DNA from: JAEUMD01 sp050250815
GTDB taxonomy: Bacteria > Pseudomonadota > Alphaproteobacteria > Rhizobiales > Hyphomicrobiaceae
Assembly (NCBI GenBank): GCA_050250815.1
Contig: JBFWNY010000017.1
Location: 14,548 to 78,547, forward strand
Direction: 5' to 3'
Length of the DNA stretch: 64,000 nt
The notes below the pieces were generated by a model, which ran no database searches, was not told where the DNA came from, and saw only the letters and a list, made by a program, of their open reading frames with translations. Shown piece by piece: positions 25,773 through 34,503 of this stretch. Positions within the stretch are counted from its first letter, which is position 1. The number at the start of each line of letters is the position of its first letter. The position numbers and the translations under genes are program-made.

Positions 25773-27419
25773 ATGACGAAAGCGTCAAAGGCGTCCGAGC
25801 CATCAATGGACGAGATCCTGGCGTCCATCCGCAAGATTATCGCGGAGGAGCCGGTGGGCTCGCGTCCCGAGCCGCCACTTCCGCCGGGACCGTCGCGGAC
25901 AGCGCGCCCAGGTGCGCCGTTCGGAGAGCCTTCGCTGTCAGGCCTTGCGTCAGCTCGTGGTCCGTCTCCAGCAGGCGCACCCAAGCCTGCCAGCCGCTAT
26001 CCCGAAATCGGCCGGGCAGCAGGGCTGAACGGGGGTGCGCATTCAGGCGACGGCCCCTCGCTGCCGATGCCAAAGTCTGCTCCAGAGACCGCCAAGCCGG
26101 TAGATCCGATCGCCGCTGCACTCGGACGGTCCGCGCAGTCGCCGGCGCCGGAGGCACCGATACCTTCATCGGCAAGCGCGGAGCCGAGGCGGCAGCCCGA
26201 TCAGCCGCAACGCCAGTCCATGTGGTCTCAGCCCGAAAGCCAGGCACCGCCGCAGAGCGTGGCGGTGGAAGACGATATCGGCCGCCTCGCCGAGGCTCTG
26301 GGTGCTCGTCCGGCCCCCCTGCCACCGGCCGGACACGACGCAGGAGCTGACAGTGAGGCGCGTGGCGGCAACGCCGGCAACGGCGCGTCCTCTTTCGACG
26401 ACGAGCTGAGTGACCTGTTGGCCGATGACCAGCCCATCGCCGCTGCGGTCTCCGGGCCTGCGCCGCCAAGCCCGGCGGCGGAGGAGCGCGCACCGAGCGG
26501 GCAGATGATTGCCCGCAGGACCATCGACTTCGGCTCGATCGTGCCGCAGCGCGAGGAGGTGCGGGAACCAGGCCGGAACGAGATTTCGGCCGCGGAGATG
26601 TCCGCGCCCGATCCCGAGGATGATGTGCCCACCGACATCCGCTCGGCGTCCGCAGCCGCGGCACCGGCGCCACGTCCTACGGCGCAATCCCGCGCATTCG
26701 ATCGCATGCTGTCGCATCGCTTGCAGACAGCGACTAAGGCCGCCGAGCCGGTTCCTTCGCCCGCGCCCCCGTCAGGCCCGATTGTGATCGCCGCCATGCC
26801 GGATGATGTGACCGAGGCCCGCAATGAATCCGAGGCTGCCGACGAGCAGGCGCTCGATGACGCGCACTCCGCGCTGGGCGCTCTGGCGGCCGGGCTTGCT
26901 GCCTCTCAGACATCGGGCGCGACCGACAGCGAGCCGACTTTGATCGTCCAGCCGGCTTCCAACGGCGCGGCGATCGAAGTGCCATCGCCGCCGGCCCCAG
27001 AGCGTCCGGCGCCGCTGCTGTCCTCGCATGCCGATGGCGAGGTGGTCCGCGATGCCTCCGCGATGTTCCCCTCGCGTGCGAAAGCAGCAGCGGCGATGTC
27101 CGCAGCAGTCGCGAAGCCTCCGGTGCCAGAAGCTTCGCCCGCCGCATCCGCACCGGCGACTGCAGCCGCATCCGCGCCTGCCGCCGTTGCGTCTCCGGTT
27201 GCTGCCGCGGCCTCGATCGGCGCGCTGGTCGCTGCGCCCGCGGCGCTCGGCGGCAACGTCCGCACGATCGAAGACATGGTGGCGGAGCTGCTGCGCCCGA
27301 TGCTTCGCGAATGGCTTGCCGAGAACATGCCGCGCATCGTGGAGAAGGCCCTGCGCATCGAGCTTGCCGAGGGCCTGAAGACGGTTCAGCACCCGCCCCT
27401 GCCGCGCAAGGAAGGCTGA
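25773..27419 (+). CDS. popZ: PopZ polar organising protein (DUF2497), copy 2
   Basis: This is a 548-residue protein with canonical ends. MDEILASIRKIIAEEP lies near the N-terminus, and ELLRPMLREWLAENMPRIVE near the C-terminus leads into KALRIELAEG. Between them is a very long Pro/Ala/Glu-rich linker (about 470 residues) that is much longer than in the Caulobacter protein (177 residues overall). The start is ATG 25773, behind GAGGTT; a GTG at 25767 is also possible. It would form the polar condensate that binds ParB and cell-cycle regulators. A possible short stem (AAGGAAG/CTTCCTT) spans the stop codon. Copy 1 lies 205 bases upstream. Confidence 0.85.
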   Translation: MTKASKASEPSMDEILASIRKIIAEEPVGSRPEPPLPPGPSRTARPGAPFGEPSLSGLASARGPSPAGAPKPASRYPEIGRAAGLNGGAHSGDGPSLPMPKSAPETAKPVDPIAAALGRSAQSPAPEAPIPSSASAEPRRQPDQPQRQSMWSQPESQAPPQSVAVEDDIGRLAEALGARPAPLPPAGHDAGADSEARGGNAGNGASSFDDELSDLLADDQPIAAAVSGPAPPSPAAEERAPSGQMIARRTIDFGSIVPQREEVREPGRNEISAAEMSAPDPEDDVPTDIRSASAAAAPAPRPTAQSRAFDRMLSHRLQTATKAAEPVPSPAPPSGPIVIAAMPDDVTEARNESEAADEQALDDAHSALGALAAGLAASQTSGATDSEPTLIVQPASNGAAIEVPSPPAPERPAPLLSSHADGEVVRDASAMFPSRAKAAAAMSAAVAKPPVPEASPAASAPATAAASAPAAVASPVAAAASIGALVAAPAALGGNVRTIEDMVAELLRPMLREWLAENMPRIVEKALRIELAEGLKTVQHPPLPRKEG

Positions 27420-27500
27420 GGAAGCGCTTCCTTACTCCGTCACCGATGCCCGGCATGCGCCGGTCACTTCAACCCTGAGGGGCCCGGATTGGCGGGGAGC

Positions 27501-28106
27501 ATGAGCGCGCGCGCGGACACCATAGAGTTCTGGTTCGATTTCGCCTCGGGGTACGCGTACTTCGCACACTTCGAGATCGGCAGGATCGAGCAGGAGACGG
27601 GCTGTGCCGTGCTGTGGCGGCCTTACATGCTCGGCAGCGCCTTCAAGGTGACGGGCGCGCAGGGTCTGAGCGCAACGCCGATGAAGGGTGACTACGCGCG
27701 CCGCGATTGGCAGCGATTGGCGTCGAGGAAGGGCGTCGAGTTCAGACCGCCCGCCAATCATCCGGTGGTCGCGCTGGCGCCCAGCCGCATCTTCTATGGC
27801 ATCGACGAAAGCGATCCGGTCAAGGCACGGGCTTTTGCCGAGGCATGCTTTCGCCGCTACTTCGGCAACGGCGAAGATATAACCAACGAGGGCGTGCTTC
27901 TCACCTGTCTCTACGATTCCGGTGCGAAGACGGCCCATCTCGCTGCGGCGGAAGATTCGCGCATCAAAGCGGTGCTGAAGGCGCGAAGCGAAGAAGCGCT
28001 GCAGAAGGGCGTGTTCGGCTCACCCTTCTTCATCTGGCGGGATGAGCCGTTCTGGGGGGCGGACCGCGTCGACATGCTGATCGATTGGGTCCGCCGCAAC
28101 GTCTGA
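27501..28106 (+). CDS. 2-hydroxychromene-2-carboxylate isomerase/DsbA-family protein
   Basis: This 201-residue thioredoxin-fold protein is of the HCCA-isomerase (kappa-GST-like) type. The N-terminal strand and motif FWFDFASGYAYFA replaces the catalytic CxxC of DsbA with a Ser-Gly-Tyr loop, as in HCCA isomerases. The C-terminal GVFGSPFFIWRDEPFWGADR is family-typical. These enzymes isomerise aromatic ring-cleavage intermediates with glutathione; many homologues have unknown substrates. ATG 27501 is preceded by GGCGGGGAGC. It converges on the ferredoxin gene with only 39 bases between. Confidence 0.85.
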   Translation: MSARADTIEFWFDFASGYAYFAHFEIGRIEQETGCAVLWRPYMLGSAFKVTGAQGLSATPMKGDYARRDWQRLASRKGVEFRPPANHPVVALAPSRIFYGIDESDPVKARAFAEACFRRYFGNGEDITNEGVLLTCLYDSGAKTAHLAAAEDSRIKAVLKARSEEALQKGVFGSPFFIWRDEPFWGADRVDMLIDWVRRNV

Positions 28107-28145
28107 GCCGGGGCATGCTCTTCGGTCTAACGCGTCCTGGGGAAC

Positions 28146-28409
28146 TCAGTACGGCAGCACCAGCCTTCCCCTGGCGCGCGACACACACGGGCAGAACTCG
28201 TGCTCGCGCGTCGCCGCTGTCAGGCACGTGTCATTGTGGATGACTTGCCCCTCCACGTATTCGGTCGCGCACGTACCGCAGTCGCCCAGCTCGCAGCCCT
28301 TGTCGATTGGGACGCCGGCATCGTGCAGGACTTCGAGCGCTGTCTTGTCGACCGGTACTTCGAGCGTTCGCTCGGACCAGGCCAGTAAGATCTCGAACGC
28401 CTCCTTCAT
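28146..28409 (-). CDS. Stand-alone [2Fe-2S] ferredoxin
   Basis: This 87-residue plant-type ferredoxin resembles the C-terminal ferredoxin domain of phthalate-dioxygenase-reductase or vanillate-demethylase-type proteins. The ligands are probably C39, C44, C47 and C75 (CELGDCGTC, then FCPCVSRARGRL). C62 and C73 are extra. No reductase domain is attached. Its ATG overlaps the stop of the caspase gene (ATGA), so the two are translationally coupled. The partner oxygenase or reductase is not in this window. The coupling to a caspase-PAN protein is unusual. Confidence 0.85.
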   Translation of the reverse strand: MKEAFEILLAWSERTLEVPVDKTALEVLHDAGVPIDKGCELGDCGTCATEYVEGQVIHNDTCLTAATREHEFCPCVSRARGRLVLPY

Positions 28410-30166
28410 TTCCGTCCGGCAGTCTCGCTCTCGCGGATGATCGCGGTGGTGTACTCGTAGCCCTCCCGCGTGCCTCTGACCGAAGACAGAGCGACGCAGT
28501 TTTCGAGGGTGCTGATCAGATTGGTGACTTCGGAGTGGGGCGTTGTGAGTTTGGAATAGCTCGCGGCAATGCACCCAGCCGTGTTGCGGCACACCGTGAG
28601 GCAACCGTCGGGGCTGTCGGTATTGGCGGATTTGATCTCGTCTCCCACCACGATCAGCTTGTCGTAGAACGCAAAGCCCAGCTTTGTGCGCGACTTTGCG
28701 GGCAGCGACAGGCTCGACTCGGACTTGTCAGATGTTGCCGCTGGCGCATCGCTGCGCGAGCCGCTGCGCACGCCGCTGCGCCAGTTGCGGTCTTCGTGCC
28801 GGGCGTCGACCTTCGAGAACAAGGTGCACGTGCCCATTACCGGGATCTTGCGTCCGTGCTGATAGCCGGTGCAGCCCGCCTGATCGGCACAGGCATTGCG
28901 GCAGGCGTCGGGGTTGGGCGCGCGAAACGAGCGGATCTCGGTACCGTCCAGTCGGACATTGTCGTCCTTGGTGAAGTCTGCCGCGCTGGCATTGGGATCG
29001 GGCGCGGCCTGCACCGGGGGCGGCGCGCCTGCGCCTTGCTTGGCCTTGGGCTCCGTTTCCGCATTTAGCCGGGCGATGTCTCTTGAGCGACGCGCGATCT
29101 CAAGGCGCATGCGGGCGAGATCGCGCGCTATGCGTGCGCGATCGGCCGCATCCTGGGCCTGCCCATGCAACCGCATGGCCTCGAGCAATTCGATCTGCTG
29201 CTTGCGCCCCTCCTCCTGGAGGTCCTCCATCTTTCGCCGCGTGTCCGGGCTCGATTGCCTGGGGGCGGTGTCTCTTGCCCGTGCCTCAGCTTCGAGCCGT
29301 GCGAGGCGCTGCTTGAGGGCCGCATAGTCTTCCCCCGAGGCGGCAGGAGCCGCCTCGACGGTGCCGCCCGAGGGCGCCGCGCTGCCCGGTACGAAGTAGA
29401 AATCCTGCGTGATCGCCGAGTGATCCCACGGAACCTGCCGACCATCGGTCGCCGCGACAACGTCGTTGCGCACCGCGATCATGGTGGCGTTGAGATTGCG
29501 CCCGCGCGACAGCATGTGCTTGACGAGTGCAGCCGTGAACGGCGAGTTCCCCGCATTGCCATCGAGCGCCACGTTGCCTGGCTGCGTGGCGAAAGCGATG
29601 AACGTGCCTAGACCCGTCGCCGTGGCGGCAAGCCCGCGACCGATGGAGGCCGAGCGCGTGCCCATGGATCGGGCGAGGTTCCGTGACAGCGGGTTGTCGC
29701 GGCAGGCATCGAGCACCACGATCGACGTTTTGCCCTCGCGGTCGATCTCCATCTGCCGCATCACGAAGTCCAGCCGGATCGCCTCGAAGGCAAGGTCGCG
29801 TTCCCGCGTCAATTGCGCGTCGACGGGCACGAGGTAGTTCTGGGCGCCGACCTGCAGCCCGTGGCCTGCGTAATAGAACAGAGCGACCTCGGCACCAGTG
29901 AGCTTCTCGGTAAAGCTGCGCAGGGCGGCGTCGAGCTTGCCCTTGTCGGCGTCGAGCGCCTCGACCACGTCGAAGCCGGCCTGCTGCAACGCTCGCGTCA
30001 TGGCACGGGCATCGTTCAGGGGATTGGTGAGCGGCGCGGTGTGCCTGTAGGCCGCATTGCCCACGACGAGTGCGACGCGCGCTTCAGCCGTCGCCTCGCG
30101 CGTCAGCCCCGCCAGTGCAAGGAGTGCGAATACACCCAAGAGCAAAGCAAACACCGGATGCTTCAC
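28406..30166 (-). CDS. Secreted caspase-like (peptidase C14) protein with coiled coil and PAN/Apple domains
   Basis: This 586-residue protein starts at GTG 30166 behind GGGGGA, with a signal peptide ending near ATAEA. The caspase p20 domain (about 30-290) has the catalytic His in YYAGHG (H102) and Cys in VLDACRDNP (C155). A long Arg/Glu-rich coiled coil follows (about 325-410). Two PAN/Apple-like Cys modules come last, around DACRNACADQAGCTGYQ and DGCLTVCRNTAGCIAAS. The catalytic dyad is intact, so it is a probable active protease with Arg/Lys preference like other bacterial caspases. The stop overlaps the ferredoxin start. It is divergent from ftsB. Role unknown; stress or cell-envelope signalling is conceivable. 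Confidence 0.88.
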   Translation of the reverse strand: MKHPVFALLLGVFALLALAGLTREATAEARVALVVGNAAYRHTAPLTNPLNDARAMTRALQQAGFDVVEALDADKGKLDAALRSFTEKLTGAEVALFYYAGHGLQVGAQNYLVPVDAQLTRERDLAFEAIRLDFVMRQMEIDREGKTSIVVLDACRDNPLSRNLARSMGTRSASIGRGLAATATGLGTFIAFATQPGNVALDGNAGNSPFTAALVKHMLSRGRNLNATMIAVRNDVVAATDGRQVPWDHSAITQDFYFVPGSAAPSGGTVEAAPAASGEDYAALKQRLARLEAEARARDTAPRQSSPDTRRKMEDLQEEGRKQQIELLEAMRLHGQAQDAADRARIARDLARMRLEIARRSRDIARLNAETEPKAKQGAGAPPPVQAAPDPNASAADFTKDDNVRLDGTEIRSFRAPNPDACRNACADQAGCTGYQHGRKIPVMGTCTLFSKVDARHEDRNWRSGVRSGSRSDAPAATSDKSESSLSLPAKSRTKLGFAFYDKLIVVGDEIKSANTDSPDGCLTVCRNTAGCIAASYSKLTTPHSEVTNLISTLENCVALSSVRGTREGYEYTTAIIRESETAGRK

Positions 30167-30391
30167 GCTGAATCCCCCGGAAAAATCGATAAAGCCGGTC
30201 CAACACCGTGCAATCGTAGGCCAATGCTGCGCCGCCTGCCAACTCGGCGCCCCCTCGGAGAACGCCCGGCGTCTCGCAAGGCTGCCGGTCAACATTGTCC
30301 GGAATTGGTCCGTAAAGTGAGAGCCGCTTTACCTCGGTTTAATACAGCCCCGGCATACTGCCCTTGTTCCTTCGTCAAGGAATAGACTGCA

Positions 30392-30712
30392 GTGCTGCGT
30401 AGAACGCCAAATCATGATCGGCGATCCGGGCCGAGGAAGGCCCTGGTTCTGCTTAGCTGCCTCGGGCTCACCGGGTACTTCGCCTATCATGCAATCCATG
30501 GCCGGCACGGTCTCGAGACCCGGTCGAAGCTGATCTCCCGCTCCGAGGCTTTGGAGTTCGAGATCAACGGGCTCGAGACCGTGCGTGCCAGGCTGCGGCG
30601 CGAGGTGGCGCTGCTGTCGAAGGACACCCCTGATCCCGACATCGTCGAGGACGTCGCCCGCGAGGTTCTGGGCCTCGTGCGCCCCGACGAGCGTCTGATC
30701 GTCGGTCGCTGA
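30392..30712 (+). CDS. ftsB: Septum formation initiator (FtsB/DivIC family)
   Basis: This 106-residue bitopic membrane protein has a short basic N-terminus, one helix (about 17-35, ALVLLSCLGLTGYFAYHAIH), and a periplasmic leucine-rich coiled coil (LEFEINGLETVRARLRREVA). It ends with the DIVEDVAREVLGLVRPDE motif seen in alphaproteobacterial FtsB-like proteins. The start is GTG 30392 behind AAGGA. It sits immediately upstream of pdhA in many alphaproteobacteria, as here. It would take part in divisome assembly with FtsL and FtsQ. Confidence 0.85.
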   Translation: MLRRTPNHDRRSGPRKALVLLSCLGLTGYFAYHAIHGRHGLETRSKLISRSEALEFEINGLETVRARLRREVALLSKDTPDPDIVEDVAREVLGLVRPDERLIVGR

Positions 30713-30814
30713 CCGCCCATCGTCTGTCATCCATTCCTCCGGGCTCGTCACAGCGCGCGTGCGTGCTATAGCCGTCACCTGTCCCCATGCGGGGCGGGTT
30801 GTGGCGGAGGCACG

Positions 30815-31873
30815 ATGCACGATCCCAGCAGCCAGAGTTTGTCCGGTGCCGGTGAACCAGAGGCTCCGGTTCTCCCGGTGGAGCCCGGCGCGCTGGCAAT
30901 GCCGGTGCTGGCGCAGGCACTGGCCCGCATGCTGCTGGTCCGTCGCTTCGATGAGAAGGCGGGCCAGCTGTTCGCCATGGGGCTCATCAACGGTCACTGC
31001 CACCTGTCGATCGGTCAGGAGGCCACGGCGGTGGGCGTGCGTCTGGCGATGGCGGCTGGCGACAATCTCATCGCCACGTTTCGAACTCACGCACACATGC
31101 TGGCGGCTGGGCTTGAGCCGGCCCGCATCATGGCCGAGCTGATGGGCCGGGCGGGCGGCTACTCGGCGGGCAAGGGCGGCTCGATGCATATGTTCGCGCC
31201 GATGCAGCGATTTTTCGGCGGACAGGCGATTGCCGGTGCCACCGCTCCGATCGGTGCCGGGCTGGCGCTCGCAAGCGTCTATCGCGGCGAGGCCCGCGTA
31301 TCGTGGTGCTTCCTGGGCGACGGCGCCGCCGATCAGGGGCAAGTGCACGAGGCGTTCAACCTGGCGCGGCTCTGGCGCCTGCCGGTCGTGTTCGTCATCG
31401 AGAACAACCGGGCAAGCACGGAGAAGGACCTCGCCGGCCTCTCGGCCTGCGCGGAACTTTCGCGTCGCGGTGCGCCCTTCGGCATCCCGGGCTGGCAGAT
31501 CGACGGCATGGACGTCGCCTCCGTTGCAGATGCGGGACGGCGGGCTGCTGACTGGGCTCGTGGTGGCAAAGGGCCGTTCGTGCTGGAGGCGCTGATCGAA
31601 CCATTCCGAGGTCACGCGGCAGCGGCTGTGGAGCGCGCTGAGGGAGCGACTGCACAGCGGCGGCCGGGGGATCCGGTCAGACTCGTGCGCGAAAGACTGG
31701 CTGCTGCCGGCATGGGCCTGAGCGAGATCGACGCGATGGATGAGGCCGCGCGCGCCGCCGTCGACCAGGCGGTCGCCTGGGCGCGCGAGCAACCGGAACC
31801 GGAGGCTGCGTCCTTGCTGGCGCAAGTCGTTCCTGCAGATATCCGGCCAGGACCGCCACAACCCGCCGGTTGA
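30815..31873 (+). CDS. pdhA: Divergent pyruvate dehydrogenase E1 alpha-like protein
   Basis: This 352-residue thiamine-diphosphate enzyme subunit occupies the pdhA position. The TPP/Mg motif is intact (GDGAADQGQ at 168-176 through ENN at 196-198). Several positions conserved in true PdhA are changed: YRDHGHML is FRTHAHML, NNRYAMGTS is NNRASTEKD, and RGHSMSDP after H267 is RGHAAAAV, losing the serine and the DP loop. The C-terminal PDP/PEP region remains. GGAGG precedes the ATG. It probably pairs with 31931-33295 but may not be a normal pyruvate dehydrogenase. The possibilities are a specialised 2-oxoacid or acetoin-type enzyme, or a decaying paralogue. Confidence 0.8.
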   Translation: MHDPSSQSLSGAGEPEAPVLPVEPGALAMPVLAQALARMLLVRRFDEKAGQLFAMGLINGHCHLSIGQEATAVGVRLAMAAGDNLIATFRTHAHMLAAGLEPARIMAELMGRAGGYSAGKGGSMHMFAPMQRFFGGQAIAGATAPIGAGLALASVYRGEARVSWCFLGDGAADQGQVHEAFNLARLWRLPVVFVIENNRASTEKDLAGLSACAELSRRGAPFGIPGWQIDGMDVASVADAGRRAADWARGGKGPFVLEALIEPFRGHAAAAVERAEGATAQRRPGDPVRLVRERLAAAGMGLSEIDAMDEAARAAVDQAVAWAREQPEPEAASLLAQVVPADIRPGPPQPAG

Positions 31874-31930
31874 AGCTCTCGGCTACGTTGTCTATGCGGA
31901 AGCCCTTTGGAACGAGGACCGGCGCGGCGC

Positions 31931-33295
31931 ATGTCAGAATTCACGATCAAGATGCCCGCTCTGCCCGGCGCGCCCGCGGGCAGGATCGTGCGCTGGCATG
32001 TTGCCTTGGGGGATCGGGTTGTTGCTGGCGATGTCGTCGCAGATGCGGCATTCGGCACGACGACGCTGGAGATCGAAGCTCCCGAGGACGGTGTCATCGT
32101 ATCGATCAGCGCCACGCCGGGCTTGGAGTGCATCGCGCCGGGAGCGGATTTGGCAAGGCTGAAGCCCGACGATGCGGTTGCGGTAGCCGAACACGCTGCA
32201 CAGCCGCCGGCGACAACCGCGCCGGAGGTGAGCCCTGTGGATCAGAGTGCTTCTCCACGTGAGCCGGCGGCCGGCGACGAGAAGATCGGGGAAATGCGCA
32301 CACTTACGTTCCGCGAGGCGCTTCGCGACGCATTGGCCGAGGAGATGCGCCGCGATCCCGACGTTCTGCTGATCGGCGAGGACGTGGGCATGCTGGGCGG
32401 CGCGCACCGGGTCAGCGAAGGCCTGCTCGACGAGTTCGGGCCGCGCCGCATCCTCGATACGCCTCTGACCGAACAGGGCTTTGCAGGCGTCGGCGTTGGC
32501 GCAGCGCTGGCCGGGCTCAAGCCGGTTGTCGAGTTCATGAGCTGGAGCGTCGCACTTCCGGCGCTCAGCCACATCGTCAATTCGGCCGCCAAGGCCCACT
32601 ACATTTCAGGCGGCGCTCTCCAGGTCCCGATCGTGTTCCGCGGTCCGGACGGTGCCTCGCCGGGGGCGGCGGCCCAACTCAGTCACAGCCTGGCCGCCTG
32701 GCTCGCTCACGTGCCGGGGCTCAAGATCGTCGCGCCGTCTTGTGCCGCTGACGCAAAGGGGCTGCTCAGGTCCGCGATTCGTGATCCAGCCCCCGTAATC
32801 GTGCTCGAGTGCGAGTCCCTTTACGAGGAGGAGGGCGAGGTGCCCATCTCGTCGTCCTGGCTCGTGCCGATCGGATCGGCACGGATCGTAAGGGGCGGGG
32901 GGGACGCGACACTGGTGGCCTACGGCCGCGGCGTCGCCCATGCCCTGGCGGCGGCCGATCTGCTGGCCGCCGAGGGTGTCCAGGCCGAAGTTATCGACCT
33001 GCGGACGCTGCGCCCGCTCGACATGGAAACGGTGGTTGCCTCGGTGACGCGCACCGGAAGGCTGGTGACGGTCGACGAGGGCTGGCCCGTCTGTTCCGTA
33101 GGATCCGAAATCGTGGCCGAGGTCGCGCGCCGCTCCTGGGCATCGTTGCGTGCCGCGCCCGTATCGGTCGCCGGTGCCGACGTCCCGATGCCCTATGCCG
33201 CGACATTGGAGGCGCTCGCCCTGCCCAATGCCGAGGAGGTTGCCGCAGCCGTCCGCGGTATTCTGTCGGAAGGCATGGCAGGCGGAAGCGTTTGA
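31931..33295 (+). CDS. pdhB: Divergent pyruvate dehydrogenase E1 beta-like protein with degenerate lipoyl domain
   Basis: This is a 454-residue protein. Residues 1-80 form a lipoyl domain (IKMPALPGAPAGRIVRWHVA), but the lipoylation site DKA is GTT at 42-44, so no lysine can be lipoylated. A Pro/Ala linker leads to an E1-beta transketolase core (from about 122, LTFREALRDALAEEMRRDPD). GED at 149-151 keeps the TPP-contacting glutamate. The position equal to the catalytic His in the AAQHSQ motif is Leu250 (AAQLSHS), with a His two residues later. The C-terminal domain DLRTLRPLDMETVVASV is typical. Neither E2 nor E3 follows. It may lack normal acyl transfer. Confidence 0.82.
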   Translation: MSEFTIKMPALPGAPAGRIVRWHVALGDRVVAGDVVADAAFGTTTLEIEAPEDGVIVSISATPGLECIAPGADLARLKPDDAVAVAEHAAQPPATTAPEVSPVDQSASPREPAAGDEKIGEMRTLTFREALRDALAEEMRRDPDVLLIGEDVGMLGGAHRVSEGLLDEFGPRRILDTPLTEQGFAGVGVGAALAGLKPVVEFMSWSVALPALSHIVNSAAKAHYISGGALQVPIVFRGPDGASPGAAAQLSHSLAAWLAHVPGLKIVAPSCAADAKGLLRSAIRDPAPVIVLECESLYEEEGEVPISSSWLVPIGSARIVRGGGDATLVAYGRGVAHALAAADLLAAEGVQAEVIDLRTLRPLDMETVVASVTRTGRLVTVDEGWPVCSVGSEIVAEVARRSWASLRAAPVSVAGADVPMPYAATLEALALPNAEEVAAAVRGILSEGMAGGSV

Positions 33296-33400
33296 CGCCG
33301 GACCTTGGTGACCGCTATTGCGATAGATGGATGCCGCAGAGGGCCGCGGCGCAGGAACTATCTAGAGTCCGGAGGCGGCGCCGGGCAACGAGGGTGTTTC

Positions 33401-33703
33401 ATGCCTGAGCTGGCCGAGGGCGCCAAGCGTGCCGCGCTGCTGCGCATGAATGACCAACGTGCCGGCGGTGCTCGCATGGACGCGCGGCGAGCGCGCTCAC
33501 GCACGTTGGGTCGCCCCCCCGCTTCGGCCGGTGGTATCGAGGGTCTGATCAACAACGCGCTGATCTTCGAGGGGCACCATAGGGTGCGTCTGAACTGGCG
33601 GCGTCCGGTGCTGGCGCTGCTGGTCGGTGCAGCCCTGGTTCCGCTTGCCTTGTGGGCGAAGGTGTCGGGTCCCCCGCGCCGCCACACGCCCAGGAGTAAC
33701 TAA
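33401..33703 (+). CDS. Small single-helix membrane protein, unknown
   Basis: This 100-residue protein starts at ATG 33401 behind CGAGGGTG. A basic, Arg-rich N-terminal half (MNDQRAGGARMDARRARSRT) and an amphipathic part (GGIEGLINNALIFEGHHRVR) lead into one membrane helix near the C-terminus (PVLALLVGAALVPLALWAKV). It ends two bases before the next ATG, so the two are almost certainly one transcript. I do not recognise a family. Confidence 0.55.
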   Translation: MPELAEGAKRAALLRMNDQRAGGARMDARRARSRTLGRPPASAGGIEGLINNALIFEGHHRVRLNWRRPVLALLVGAALVPLALWAKVSGPPRRHTPRSN

Positions 33704-33704
33704 A

Positions 33705-34034
33705 ATGGACGATAGCGACTTCGATGAGCCGATGGAGCTCGAACTCCCCGACGGTGTCCACGACGCGGAAGAAGCGGTCGAGGTGCTGCGTGCGTGGATC
33801 GCCGACGGCGGCCTGCACGTCATCTTCAACCCGCAGACCTTCTCGCATGACGTGTCGGAATGGGGGCGGCTGCTCGCCGACGTTGCCCAGCACATCGCCG
33901 CGGCGGTCGAACTCGATGGCCAGATGAGCCGGGCCGACGCAGTGCAGGCGATGCGGGAAGCTCTCGAGCGTGGCATGGGCGTGGGGGCGTCGGCGCAAAT
34001 GGCGGGTCACATCAAGGGGCGGGTGGAGCACTGA
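33705..34034 (+). CDS. DUF5076 family protein
   Basis: This 109-residue acidic soluble protein (MDDSDFDEPMELELPDGVHD) has a central VLRAWIADGGLHVIFNPQTF and C-terminal helices. The pattern (RAWIxDGGLxVxxxPxxF) is that of DUF5076, commonly encoded inside the pyruvate dehydrogenase operon of alphaproteobacteria. Presence here without pdhC and lpd suggests those genes were lost or moved. AGGAG precedes the ATG. Function unknown. Confidence 0.75.
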   Translation: MDDSDFDEPMELELPDGVHDAEEAVEVLRAWIADGGLHVIFNPQTFSHDVSEWGRLLADVAQHIAAAVELDGQMSRADAVQAMREALERGMGVGASAQMAGHIKGRVEH

Positions 34035-34065
34035 TCGGAGCGCTTTCCAAACCCATTGGGCGGGC

Positions 34066-34503
34066 ATGAGCGAAGCTGAAATTCTGACCAATCTGTTTCA
34101 GGCGATCGACTCGGTGCTGACCGTGTTCTCGCTATTCTTCGCCATTGTTTCGGGCTACCTGGCCGCGCTCTATTTCTTTTTGTCCAAAGCTCCGTTCCTG
34201 CTGCGCGCCACGGCCTTTGTGTTGCTGTCGATCGGACTCGTCTTCCTTGGTGGGACCGCAACCATCGTCGGCAAGCTTCAGGATGGGCTGTTCGGCGCCT
34301 GGGATCGACTGGAGCGCCCGATCGTGCCGCTCCGCGATTTGCGAAATCCAGTGCCTGGGTTGGATCTGGGCGGCATGACGCAGCAGGAGTTCGGCGTGGC
34401 GATCGGTTGGATTGTCGCGGTCGCCGTCTATTTGGTGCTGGCGTACCTGACATTCGCTTATCGCTGGCCCGCGGGCGCTCAACGGGTCTCGGGCGAGCGG
34501 TGA
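34066..34503 (+). CDS. Three-helix membrane protein, unknown
   Basis: This 145-residue protein has hydrophobic segments at about 17-40, 45-67 and 110-130. A polar loop between the second and third (LERPIVPLRDLRNPVPGLDL) probably lies on one membrane face. It begins 31 bases after the DUF5076 stop. I do not recognise the family. Confidence 0.65.
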   Translation: MSEAEILTNLFQAIDSVLTVFSLFFAIVSGYLAALYFFLSKAPFLLRATAFVLLSIGLVFLGGTATIVGKLQDGLFGAWDRLERPIVPLRDLRNPVPGLDLGGMTQQEFGVAIGWIVAVAVYLVLAYLTFAYRWPAGAQRVSGER

